DNA from: Ignavibacteriota bacterium
GTDB lineage: Bacteria > Bacteroidota > Ignavibacteria > UBA10030
NCBI GenBank assembly: GCA_022616555.1
Contig: JAKEEG010000028.1
Span: 1 to 52,704 of the forward strand
Direction: 5' to 3'
Length of the DNA stretch: 52,704 nucleotides
How positions within the stretch are numbered: the first letter of the stretch is position 1; each line of letters starts with the position of its first letter. The notes beneath the pieces were generated by a model. That model did not search any database. It was not told the origin of the DNA and saw only the letters and a program-made list of their open reading frames with translations. The position numbers and the translations under genes are program-made. Shown piece after piece: positions 1 through 7,262 of this stretch.

Positions 1-98
1 AACGTTCTCTTACTGTAATTTAAGGCGATAAAGGAGATATAACAGGGTTGCCCCAAGGTTGCAATAATTTACTAAAACTTGAACAACCTGAGTAAAAC

Positions 99-833
99 TT
101 GAGACTATTTCTCGTTTCGTTATCCATAGCCCTTGTTTTCAGCGTTTTATTGCTCGCTGGGTGCTATACCCCGAGCTCCAGCCTTAATATTGTCCAGAAA
201 TTTGGCATTTCTGGGGATATTTTTTCGATAAACCCACCGGAACCCGGTTCGGCCGAAATTGACCACCTTACCGCAAAGTCGATCAACCAATACGGATCAC
301 TGATCCGTAAGTATTCCCATAAGTACGACATGGATTGGCGGCTGGTATTGGCTGTGATTAAGCAGGAGTCGAGATTCCGCCATAACGCTGTGAGCCGAAC
401 TGGGGCCTACGGGCTGATGCAGATCATGCCTGTTACACAGGCAGAATTGACGGATAAAATCGGTATTGATGAAGCCAAAAGCCCCTGGAATAATATCCGG
501 GCTGGGGTTTTCCATCTTCGGTCATTATACCGGTATTTCGACCAAGCCGAGAATATGGACAGGATCCACTTGAGCCTAGCTGCTTACAACGCCGGCTTAA
601 GTCGTATTCGGGATGCTCAGAGCATTGCAGAGTATCTTGGGCATAATCCAAACTCTTGGGGACATGTGAAGGATGCACTTCCCCTGCTTTCCAAGCAGTA
701 CTACACGTTGCATAGGCAGATTTGGAAGGATGGTATGCCCACGGGCGGTTATTTCCGAAATTACCGCCAGACGACGGCGTACGTCGAAAATATTATGCAG
801 TACTACGATGAGTATAAACTGGCATTAAACTGA
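99..833 (+). CDS. Lytic transglycosylase, SLT-domain lipoprotein
   Basis: A 244-residue periplasmic murein hydrolase that would cut the MurNAc-GlcNAc bond to give anhydro-muropeptides. The N-terminus is a lipoprotein signal ending in the lipobox LLAGC (Cys22). The Slt/MltC-type fold runs from about residue 65 to 215, with the catalytic Glu90 in the ES motif of KQESRFR, then GAYGLMQIMP and LAAYNAG. The start is TTG at 99, chosen because it places the signal peptide correctly; no strong Shine-Dalgarno is seen. The PAP2 gene begins 3 bases after the stop, so the two are probably cotranscribed and both act on the envelope. The substrate class is secure, the exact subfamily is not. Confidence 0.9.
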   Translation: MRLFLVSLSIALVFSVLLLAGCYTPSSSLNIVQKFGISGDIFSINPPEPGSAEIDHLTAKSINQYGSLIRKYSHKYDMDWRLVLAVIKQESRFRHNAVSRTGAYGLMQIMPVTQAELTDKIGIDEAKSPWNNIRAGVFHLRSLYRYFDQAENMDRIHLSLAAYNAGLSRIRDAQSIAEYLGHNPNSWGHVKDALPLLSKQYYTLHRQIWKDGMPTGGYFRNYRQTTAYVENIMQYYDEYKLALN

Positions 834-835
834 GT

Positions 836-1528
836 ATGTTAACAAGTGTGAGAGCGGCTTTATTGCTGGCCGCGTGCTTTGTTTCACCCATTGATCTAGT
901 CGCTCAGGACGAATCAAGCTTCGATGTAACGCTCTTTCGTTATATTAACAATCAGCAAACAGAGAAGGATGGATTGTTCGAATTTATAGACCAATCGTCC
1001 TTCTCGGTATTTATAGCTGTTCCAGTGGGATTGCTCGTTTATGGAGCGCTGGCTGATGATAGGTCGGTGTTCGATACGGGAGTATTAGTAGGAACTTCGC
1101 AAACGCTCACGTTAGGTGCGACAGCGCTCGGGAAATTCTTTATTGATAGGCCCAGGCCATTCCAGGAACTACAAAACGTGAAGCTCAAGCATCAATCTTC
1201 GGCGACTGGTTCGTCGTTTCCTTCTGGGCATGCATCCGGGTCATTTGCCATTGCAACAGCGCTTGCGTGGAGATCGGGTCCAGCGGTATATATCCCGGTA
1301 GCATTATGGGCTGCTGCGGTGGGCTACGGTCGCATCTATGTTGGGGTGCATTACCCGACTGATGTGATCGGCGGCATAGTGTGTGGGGTATTAATTTCGT
1401 CGCTTGTTCATGCCTATCGCGGCGATATCATCAATACAAAAGACAGATTATTGAATACTCAGCCGACGAACGTGAGCGCCGTCAACACGCCGATATTAAG
1501 CATGCGGATTCCATTGAGTACGTATTGA
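836..1528 (+). CDS. PAP2-family membrane phosphatase
   Basis: A 230-residue type 2 phosphatidic acid phosphatase, likely acting on a lipid phosphate such as undecaprenyl diphosphate or phosphatidylglycerol phosphate at the outer face of the inner membrane. All three signature motifs are present: KFFIDRPRP (about residues 101-109), SSFPSGHASG with the catalytic His, and GRIYVGVHYPTDVIGG with the second catalytic His. A signal peptide precedes LVA|QDE, leaving Gln at +1. Several hydrophobic segments follow. It lies 3 bases after the transglycosylase gene. The substrate cannot be told from sequence. Confidence 0.9.
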   Translation: MLTSVRAALLLAACFVSPIDLVAQDESSFDVTLFRYINNQQTEKDGLFEFIDQSSFSVFIAVPVGLLVYGALADDRSVFDTGVLVGTSQTLTLGATALGKFFIDRPRPFQELQNVKLKHQSSATGSSFPSGHASGSFAIATALAWRSGPAVYIPVALWAAAVGYGRIYVGVHYPTDVIGGIVCGVLISSLVHAYRGDIINTKDRLLNTQPTNVSAVNTPILSMRIPLSTY

Positions 1529-1553
1529 TATTCGTTCACGAGTTGGCTATATT
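1525..1553 (+). promoter_or_regulatory. Sigma-70-like promoter, apparently leaderless
   Basis: TTGATA at 1525-1530, a 17-base spacer, and TATATT at 1548-1553. The ATG of the redoxin gene lies at 1560, exactly where transcription should begin, and no ribosome-binding site fits between. Confidence 0.6.
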
Positions 1554-1559
1554 TTTACT

Positions 1560-2573
1560 ATGCAACTTACTCCCAGACTCGCACGCGCCCCAGAATTGTA
1601 TGGTGACTACTGGCTCAACTCCGAGCCGGTGTCGATTTCCGCGCTACGCGGATATGTAGTCCTGCTCAATTTTTGGGATTACAGCTCGGCTGCTTCCTTG
1701 CGCGCAGTGCCTTACCTTAACGAGTGGTACCGCAAATACCAAGAGTATGGACTTGTTGTGATTGGCGTACATACTCCGGAATTCAAATTTGGCAAGAATC
1801 CGGAGAACGTAACGCGTGCAATTGAGCATACTGGCATTAAGCACACGGTGGTGATGGACAACGAAGCGATTATCTGGAATGCATTCGGCAACCGCGTAAA
1901 GCCCACACGTTGCTTGATCGACAAGGATGGCTTTGTTCGTTTTACGCATGAGGGTGAGGGTGGTTACGAAGAATTTGAGAGAGAAATTCAAGTCTTGCTG
2001 ATGGATGCAGGAACACGCGGCGAGTTGCCACAATTGATGGATCCGATTCGCGAAGCAGACAGGCAGGGTGCAGTGAGCTACCGCCAGAGTGCTGATGTTG
2101 CATTCGGGTACTTGCGCGGTACGATGGGCAACGTTGAGGGCTTCAGCCCTGAGTCGACCGTAGAGCATACTGATCCAGGGTTACACTTACCGGGTAGATT
2201 TTACGCGCAGGGGGTATGGATGGATGACCGAGAGTGCATTCGCTTCCGCGGTGAGGAGCCCGGTTATCTCCTTGCCCAATACGAAGCGTTAGATGTCGAA
2301 GGCGTGTTGAGTATGGAAGACGGAAAGGGCTGCGAGTTACTTGTGGAGCAAGATGGACAAATGTTGAGTGAAGGCAATAAAGGCGATGATGTCACCATCA
2401 ATAAACAAGGTGCAAGTGTTTTACGTGTTGATAAACCCCGGTTATATAGTATTGTGAAGAACGCGGAATTCGGAGGGCACACGCTAAAATTGCACGTTTC
2501 ACGAAACGGGATGGAGGCGTACTCCCTGAGCTTTGGTACGGGTGTCATTCCGGAGTTGGTCTCTAATAATTAA
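1560..2573 (+). CDS. DipZ/TlpA-like redoxin without active-site cysteines
   Basis: Residues 1-150 of 337 match the thioredoxin-like domain of DipZ-type proteins: VVLLNFWDYSS..., GLVVIGVHTPEF, VTRAIEHTGI and a conserved WNAFGNRVKPT block with the cis-Pro. The family normally carries a C-x-x-C motif after FWxY; here that segment reads SSAASLRA, so neither cysteine is present and dithiol redox chemistry is not expected. Residues 190-337 resemble the beta-rich C-terminal domain that follows DipZ-type thioredoxin domains. There is no signal peptide, so it is probably cytoplasmic. It has its own promoter with no leader. The role is unknown; a binding or chaperone function is inference. Confidence 0.75.
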   Translation: MQLTPRLARAPELYGDYWLNSEPVSISALRGYVVLLNFWDYSSAASLRAVPYLNEWYRKYQEYGLVVIGVHTPEFKFGKNPENVTRAIEHTGIKHTVVMDNEAIIWNAFGNRVKPTRCLIDKDGFVRFTHEGEGGYEEFEREIQVLLMDAGTRGELPQLMDPIREADRQGAVSYRQSADVAFGYLRGTMGNVEGFSPESTVEHTDPGLHLPGRFYAQGVWMDDRECIRFRGEEPGYLLAQYEALDVEGVLSMEDGKGCELLVEQDGQMLSEGNKGDDVTINKQGASVLRVDKPRLYSIVKNAEFGGHTLKLHVSRNGMEAYSLSFGTGVIPELVSNN

Positions 2574-2588
2574 GCGATTGCGAGCCTA

Positions 2589-2617
2589 TTGCTCTTTAGT
2601 TGAAAATTTTGTATGTT
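2589..2617 (+). promoter_or_regulatory. Promoter of the metH leader
   Basis: TTGCTC at 2589-2594, 17 bases, TATGTT at 2612-2617. The predicted transcript starts near 2624, at the first stem of the SAM-II aptamer, which supports both calls. Confidence 0.6.
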
Positions 2618-2620
2618 TAT

Positions 2621-2679
2621 TACGTGGTGATTTGAGCCGACAGCTTGCGGCCACGTAAAATAATCGCTAAAGCGTCGCC
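2621..2679 (+). promoter_or_regulatory. SAM-II riboswitch aptamer upstream of metH
   Basis: The segment carries the hallmarks of the SAM-II (metA motif) aptamer in order: P1 strand ACGTGG (2622-2627), the conserved TGATTTG (2628-2634), GCTTGC (2643-2648), the returning P1 strand CCACGT (2651-2656), an A-rich stretch, and GCTAAA (2666-2671). A pseudoknot pairing CGAC (2638-2641) with GTCG (2674-2677) sits where SAM-II places P2. SAM-II is known from Alphaproteobacteria and Bacteroidetes ahead of methionine genes, which fits metH here. The call is by eye; a covariance search was not possible. Confidence 0.85.
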
Positions 2680-2696
2680 CTAAGAAATGCATCTCT

Positions 2697-2729
2697 ACCC
2701 GGCGTCGCTCACGCTGGGTTTTTTGTTTT
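2697..2729 (+). terminator. Intrinsic terminator, expression platform of the metH riboswitch
   Basis: A 9-bp stem (2697-2705 with 2711-2719, one G-T pair) and a 5-base loop run into TTTTTT. It lies between aptamer and coding region. AGCGT at 2671-2675, partly within the pseudoknot strand, can instead pair with ACGCT at 2711-2715 in the terminator's 3' arm, giving a plausible antiterminator. SAM binding would then favour termination and lower MetH. Confidence 0.75.
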
Positions 2730-2739
2730 CTACGCCGAA

Positions 2740-2768
2740 GTACGACGCATGTTCGACATGCGTCGTAC
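2740..2768 (+). repeat. Perfect 12-bp inverted repeat before metH
   Basis: GTACGACGCATG (2740-2751) and its exact complement (2757-2768) flank a 5-base spacer. It falls 11 bases before the metH ATG and could be an RNA hairpin that limits ribosome access or an operator for a dimeric regulator. Confidence 0.7.
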
Positions 2769-2779
2769 ATATACGACCT

Positions 2780-5700
2780 ATGCCTAAATCCTTTCTCGAC
2801 ATATTAAAAGAAAAAATCGTTGTCTACGACGGTGCGACCGGAACACATCTGCAGGAGCAAAACCTGACGCCGGATGATTTTGGCGGCGAGCACCTTGCCG
2901 GGTGCAACGAGTACCTCGTCGTCACAAAGCCTTCTGCTGTCGAGAACGTCCACCGCGACTATCTCGAAGCAGGTTGCGACGTCATTGAGACGAATTCCTT
3001 TGGCTCAACCAGCATCGTGCTTGCTGAATACGGCCTCCAGGACAAAGCTTACGAGCTCAACTACAAAGCAGCGCAGATTGCCAAACGTATGGCGTCGGAT
3101 TACTCGACGAACGGCAGGCAGCGTTTCGTTGCCGGCTCGATGGGTCCAACGACAAAGCTTCCTTCGCTCGGTCACATCGGTTTCAAGCAGATGGCGGAAG
3201 CGTATTACGAGCAAACGAAGGGGTTGGTCGAGGGTGGCGCTGATTTGCTCAATATCGAAACATGCCAGGATATACTCCAGACAAAAGCAGCTCTGTACGG
3301 GATATTTGAGTATTTCGAATCTGTCAAACGGCGTGTGCCAGTGGTTGCATCAGTCACTATCGAAACTGTTGGCACGATGCTGCTTGGTACGGAAATCTCG
3401 GCAGCGCTGACTTCGCTCGAACCTTACGATATCGACGTTTTTGGGATGAACTGTGCCACCGGACCCAAAGAAATGTCCGAACATGTGCGGGTACTTTCGT
3501 CCAGCAGTCCCTTGCCCATTTTTGTGATGCCCAATGCAGGCTTGCCGGAAAACATCGGAGGCCATGCGCATTATCATCTCAGTCCCGAAGAGTTGGTACA
3601 GTATCTCTCGCATTTTGTCAAGGATTTAGGTGTTAGCATTGTCGGCGGTTGCTGCGGCACAACGAAAAAGCACATCCGCCAGCTTGTTGAGGCTGTAGGC
3701 GGGCTTTCGCCTCGTGAGCGCAAATATGAATTTACCCCGGCTGCTTCGAGCTTGTACCAGCCGGCGCCATTCCGAATTACGCCGCCGCCGGTGTTCGTCG
3801 GTGAGCGGACAAACGCCAACGGCAGCAAGCTCTTCCGTGACCTCCTGAGCCGAGAAGATTGGGAAGGGATTGTCGCGATGGGACGCGAGCAGGTCAAAGA
3901 ACAGGCGCACATGATAGATGTGTGCGTCGCGTACGTCGGCAGGGACGAAGCACGAGACGCTCGGGAGGTCGTTTCGCGTTTCAATACGCAGGTGACTGTG
4001 CCGATGACCATTGATTCGACCGAGCCGCCGGTAATAGAAGAAGCGCTTCAGCGCATCGGTGGGAAGGCAGTGGTGAACTCCATCAACCTCGAAGACGGGG
4101 AGGAGCGCCTGAAACGCATTGTCACGCTGTGTAAGAACTACGGTGCGGCAGTGATTGCGCTGACCATCGACGAGAAGGGCATGGCGAAGAAAGCTGAACA
4201 TAAGCTTGCCATCGCCAAACGAATTTACAGTCTTACGATCGAAAAATACGGCATGAAGCCGCACGATTTGATTTTTGACACACTCACATTTACGCTTGGT
4301 TCCGGGGATGAAGAATTTCGCCGCGCAGGTCTCGATACGATCGAAGGCATACGGCTGATTAAAAAGGAATTTCCTGAAGTCCATACAATTTTGGGAGTCA
4401 GCAACATTTCGTTCGGCCTGGCACCAGTAGTGCGCAACGTACTCAACAGCGTCTTCTTGCATTACGCGGTAGAAGCCGGGCTGGATATGGCTATTGTCCA
4501 TGCCTCGAAAATCATGCCGCTCTATAAGATTGACGAGCGGGGAAGGGAGCTTTGCAGGCAGTTGATTTTCGATGAGCGGAAGTTCGAGGGCGAGGGTGAA
4601 AACCGCAAGGTAGTGTACGACCCGCTCACAGAACTGATGGCTTATTACTCGGACAAGAAAACCGAAACCAAGAAGAAGTCGGTAGTTAAAGGCGACACGG
4701 TTGAAGAGCGGTTGAAGAATAGGATTATCGATGGCGAGCGAGTAGGCTTGCAGGCGGATTTGGATGATGCGCTGAAAAAACACCCTGCGCTCGACATTAT
4801 CAACACAATTTTGCTTGATGGGATGAAAGTGGTGGGCGAGTTGTTTGGCTCCGGACAGATGCAATTGCCGTTTGTTTTGCAGTCTGCGGAAGTAATGAAA
4901 GCCGCTGTCGCTCATCTAGAACCACACATGGAAAAAACCGAGGGCTCTCAGAAGGGCACCATGGTGATTGCAACCGTTAAAGGCGACGTGCACGATATTG
5001 GGAAAAATTTGGTCGATATTATCCTCACCAACAACGGCTATAAAGTGATAAACCTCGGCATCAAGTGTCCTGTGGAAACCATGCTGCACGCCGCCGAGGA
5101 GCACCAGGCGGACGCCATCGGAATGAGTGGTTTGTTAGTGAAATCCACGCTCGTGATGAAGGAAAACCTTGCCGTGATGAACGAGAGGAATATCGACATT
5201 CCGGTGATTTTGGGCGGAGCCGCGCTGACGCGGCGGTACGTGGAGCAAGACCTTCGCTCGGTCTATAACGGCAATGTGCTGTATGCGAATGATGCATTTG
5301 ACGGGCTTTCGTTGATGGAGAAAATCATTTCGGGGCAGCTAGAGCAGGCGCCGCTTACTGGCGATGAATCCATTGAAGCAGAAGAGGAAGTCCTCACCGG
5401 TGCGGAAGCAAAGATTGCATTGGCGATGGCTGAGGATGTCCACTATAGCAAGGACAACGGCTCCCTGAAGTCTGACGTTGCAGTGTTAGAGGTACCAAAG
5501 CGCTCGGCAGTGAAAATTGATGTGCCGATTCCAACTCCCCCGTTTTGGGGAGCGAAAATTGTTGAAGACATTTCACTCGATGAGACATTCCAATACGTTA
5601 ACGAAATCGCTCTCATTCGCGGGCAGTGGCGTGTAGTGCGCGGAAAGTTGAGCGAACAAGAATACCAGAAAGTTCTGAAAGAGCAAATTTATCCGGATCT

Positions 5701-6325
5701 CGAGAAGCTGAAATCGAAGGTCGCAGCTGAGAAACTGCTGGAGCCAAAGGTGGTGTATGGGTATTTCCCCTGCCAATCGGATGGCAACGAACTTATTATT
5801 TACAACGATGCACAATCATCATCGGAACGACTACGGTTTTCTTTCCCGCGTCAACAGCATAAACCGTATTTATGCTTAGCGGACTACTTTGCACCAATTG
5901 ACTCCGGAAGAGTCGATGTGGTGGCATTTCATCTTGTGACTGTGGGAAGAAAAGCGTCTGATTATTCAAGGAAACTCTTTGAATCCAATCAATATAAAGA
6001 CTATCTTTATTTCCACGGACTAAGCGTGGAAAGCGCTGAAGCGATGGCCGAGCTATGGCACAAGCGCATTCGCGAAGAGCTGGGCATTGCCGGCAACGAT
6101 GCGAAAGAAATTCGTAAACTGTTTAGCCAGGGTTATCAAGGCTCGAGATACAGCTTCGGTTACCCTGCATGCCCGAATCTTGAGGACCAGGCAAAACTGT
6201 TTGAGTTGCTCCAGCCGGAGCGTATCGGGGTTGAGCTGACAGATGAGTTTCAGCTTGTGCCGGAGCAATCCACAAGTGCAATAGTTGCCCATCATCCTGA
6301 AGCACGGTATTTTAATGTGAAATAA
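2780..6325 (+). CDS. metH: Cobalamin-dependent methionine synthase MetH
   Basis: 1181 residues, close to the usual length. It transfers methyl from methyltetrahydrofolate to homocysteine through cobalamin. Domains in order: homocysteine-binding barrel (about 1-310) with zinc ligands Cys225, Cys291 and Cys292 (GGCCGT); pterin-binding domain (about 335-600, VGERTNANGS); B12 cap and Rossmann domains (about 640-870) with DVHDIGK, axial ligand His738; and a reactivation domain (about 900-1181) ending in the RYSFGYPACP region. The start at 2780 (MPKSFLDIL) is preferred over an ATG at 2687, which lies upstream of the terminator and would translate the riboswitch platform. Regulation is expected through the SAM-II riboswitch. 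Confidence 0.97.
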   Translation: MPKSFLDILKEKIVVYDGATGTHLQEQNLTPDDFGGEHLAGCNEYLVVTKPSAVENVHRDYLEAGCDVIETNSFGSTSIVLAEYGLQDKAYELNYKAAQIAKRMASDYSTNGRQRFVAGSMGPTTKLPSLGHIGFKQMAEAYYEQTKGLVEGGADLLNIETCQDILQTKAALYGIFEYFESVKRRVPVVASVTIETVGTMLLGTEISAALTSLEPYDIDVFGMNCATGPKEMSEHVRVLSSSSPLPIFVMPNAGLPENIGGHAHYHLSPEELVQYLSHFVKDLGVSIVGGCCGTTKKHIRQLVEAVGGLSPRERKYEFTPAASSLYQPAPFRITPPPVFVGERTNANGSKLFRDLLSREDWEGIVAMGREQVKEQAHMIDVCVAYVGRDEARDAREVVSRFNTQVTVPMTIDSTEPPVIEEALQRIGGKAVVNSINLEDGEERLKRIVTLCKNYGAAVIALTIDEKGMAKKAEHKLAIAKRIYSLTIEKYGMKPHDLIFDTLTFTLGSGDEEFRRAGLDTIEGIRLIKKEFPEVHTILGVSNISFGLAPVVRNVLNSVFLHYAVEAGLDMAIVHASKIMPLYKIDERGRELCRQLIFDERKFEGEGENRKVVYDPLTELMAYYSDKKTETKKKSVVKGDTVEERLKNRIIDGERVGLQADLDDALKKHPALDIINTILLDGMKVVGELFGSGQMQLPFVLQSAEVMKAAVAHLEPHMEKTEGSQKGTMVIATVKGDVHDIGKNLVDIILTNNGYKVINLGIKCPVETMLHAAEEHQADAIGMSGLLVKSTLVMKENLAVMNERNIDIPVILGGAALTRRYVEQDLRSVYNGNVLYANDAFDGLSLMEKIISGQLEQAPLTGDESIEAEEEVLTGAEAKIALAMAEDVHYSKDNGSLKSDVAVLEVPKRSAVKIDVPIPTPPFWGAKIVEDISLDETFQYVNEIALIRGQWRVVRGKLSEQEYQKVLKEQIYPDLEKLKSKVAAEKLLEPKVVYGYFPCQSDGNELIIYNDAQSSSERLRFSFPRQQHKPYLCLADYFAPIDSGRVDVVAFHLVTVGRKASDYSRKLFESNQYKDYLYFHGLSVESAEAMAELWHKRIREELGIAGNDAKEIRKLFSQGYQGSRYSFGYPACPNLEDQAKLFELLQPERIGVELTDEFQLVPEQSTSAIVAHHPEARYFNVK

Positions 6326-6372
6326 GTTTTTTATTCCTCAGTATTACTTAACCATCAAATAAGCACCGACAC

Positions 6373-7008
6373 ATGCCTAATCTTGTACTGGTTCGCCACG
6401 GCGAATCGCAATGGAATCTCGAAAACCGCTTCACCGGCTGGGTGGATGTGCCCCTCTCGCCAAAAGGCGAGCAGGAGGCGCGGCAGGCCGGCGAGAAGTT
6501 AAAATCGTATACATTCGACAAAGCTTATACCTCCGTCCTCAAGCGCGCAAATGACACGCTGAAGATTATTTTGAAGGCTAGCGGACAATCGGGAATCCCG
6601 ACTGAATATGACAAGGCCCTCAATGAGCGTCACTACGGCGCTCTCCAAGGCTTGAACAAAGCGGATATTGGCAAGCAGTATGGTGAGGAGCAGTTGAAAA
6701 TATGGCGGAGGAGCTATGATATCCCGCCTCCCAAAGAGAAAACCGAGCTCAACCCCGACGGCATCAGTGAGAGTCTCAAGGATACAGCCGCGCGGACGCT
6801 TCCGTATTTTGAGAAGAAAATCCTGCCTGATGTTCTTGCAGGCAAGAATATCATCATCGCCGCGCACGGTAATAGTCTCCGGTCCATCGTGATGAAGCTT
6901 GATAGCCTGACGAAAGAGCAGGTATTAGAGCTGAACATTCCTACCGGCGTTCCATTGTTGTACGTGTACGACGGGAAGGGGGAGATTGTGGAGCATCGGT
7001 ATTTGTAA
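6373..7008 (+). CDS. gpmA: 2,3-bisphosphoglycerate-dependent phosphoglycerate mutase
   Basis: 211 residues. It interconverts 3- and 2-phosphoglycerate in glycolysis. The phosphohistidine motif LVRHGESQWN is at residues 5-14, followed by NRFTGWVDVPLS, the ERHYGALQG segment with the proton-donor Glu, and AAHGNSLR with the second catalytic His. The length is at the short end of the dPGM family. Spacing from metH is 47 bases and no promoter is evident. A palindromic hairpin follows the stop codon. Confidence 0.95.
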   Translation: MPNLVLVRHGESQWNLENRFTGWVDVPLSPKGEQEARQAGEKLKSYTFDKAYTSVLKRANDTLKIILKASGQSGIPTEYDKALNERHYGALQGLNKADIGKQYGEEQLKIWRRSYDIPPPKEKTELNPDGISESLKDTAARTLPYFEKKILPDVLAGKNIIIAAHGNSLRSIVMKLDSLTKEQVLELNIPTGVPLLYVYDGKGEIVEHRYL

Positions 7009-7014
7009 AACAGT

Positions 7015-7047
7015 AAACCTGCGAGGTTTCCAAAACCTCGCAGGTTT
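7015..7047. terminator. Perfect 15-bp hairpin after gpmA
   Basis: AAACCTGCGAGGTTT (7015-7029) pairs with 7033-7047 around a 3-base loop. It follows the gpmA stop by 6 bases. There is no long T-run, so it may be a REP-like palindrome or an mRNA 3'-end stabiliser rather than a classical terminator. Confidence 0.6.
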
Positions 7048-7171
7048 CTGAGAATGAAATTTTTGTAACAAAACTCCTTATCGCACTTACTCTTAGCCTG
7101 TTTCTCCCATTTCCCCCTTCGAAAATCTCTGTGACGAAACGCACCTAAGCAGAAACCTCTACGCTTTCTGC

Positions 7172-7200
7172 TTGACAGAAGGTAGGAAATTTGCTAATAT
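7172..7200 (+). promoter_or_regulatory. Near-consensus promoter of the alpha-amylase gene
   Basis: TTGACA at 7172-7177 (perfect -35), 17-base spacer, TAATAT at 7195-7200. It is immediately followed by the operator at 7201. Confidence 0.85.
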
Positions 7201-7216
7201 GTGGAAGCGCTTCCAC
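7201..7216. promoter_or_regulatory. LacI-family operator at the amylase transcription start
   Basis: GTGGAAGCGCTTCCAC is a perfect 16-bp palindrome with the central GC of LacI/GalR-family (CcpA/MalR-type) sites. It covers roughly +1 to +16, so a bound repressor would block initiation. Control by a sugar-responsive regulator is inferred; no LacI-type gene is in the window. Confidence 0.75.
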
Positions 7217-7262
7217 GATGACATCCCCACACCACAATCACAATTAAAGAGGAGGTCCGGCC

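Noticed and set aside
1644-2168. 174-codon minus-strand frame
   Set aside because: Antisense to the redoxin gene; no homologous features.
2687-2779. N-terminal extension of MetH by 31 residues
   Set aside because: Would translate the terminator and hairpin; not part of the MetH family.
3626-4915. 429-codon open frame on the minus strand
   Set aside because: Lies entirely within metH antisense; no domain, and the metH frame is fully explained.
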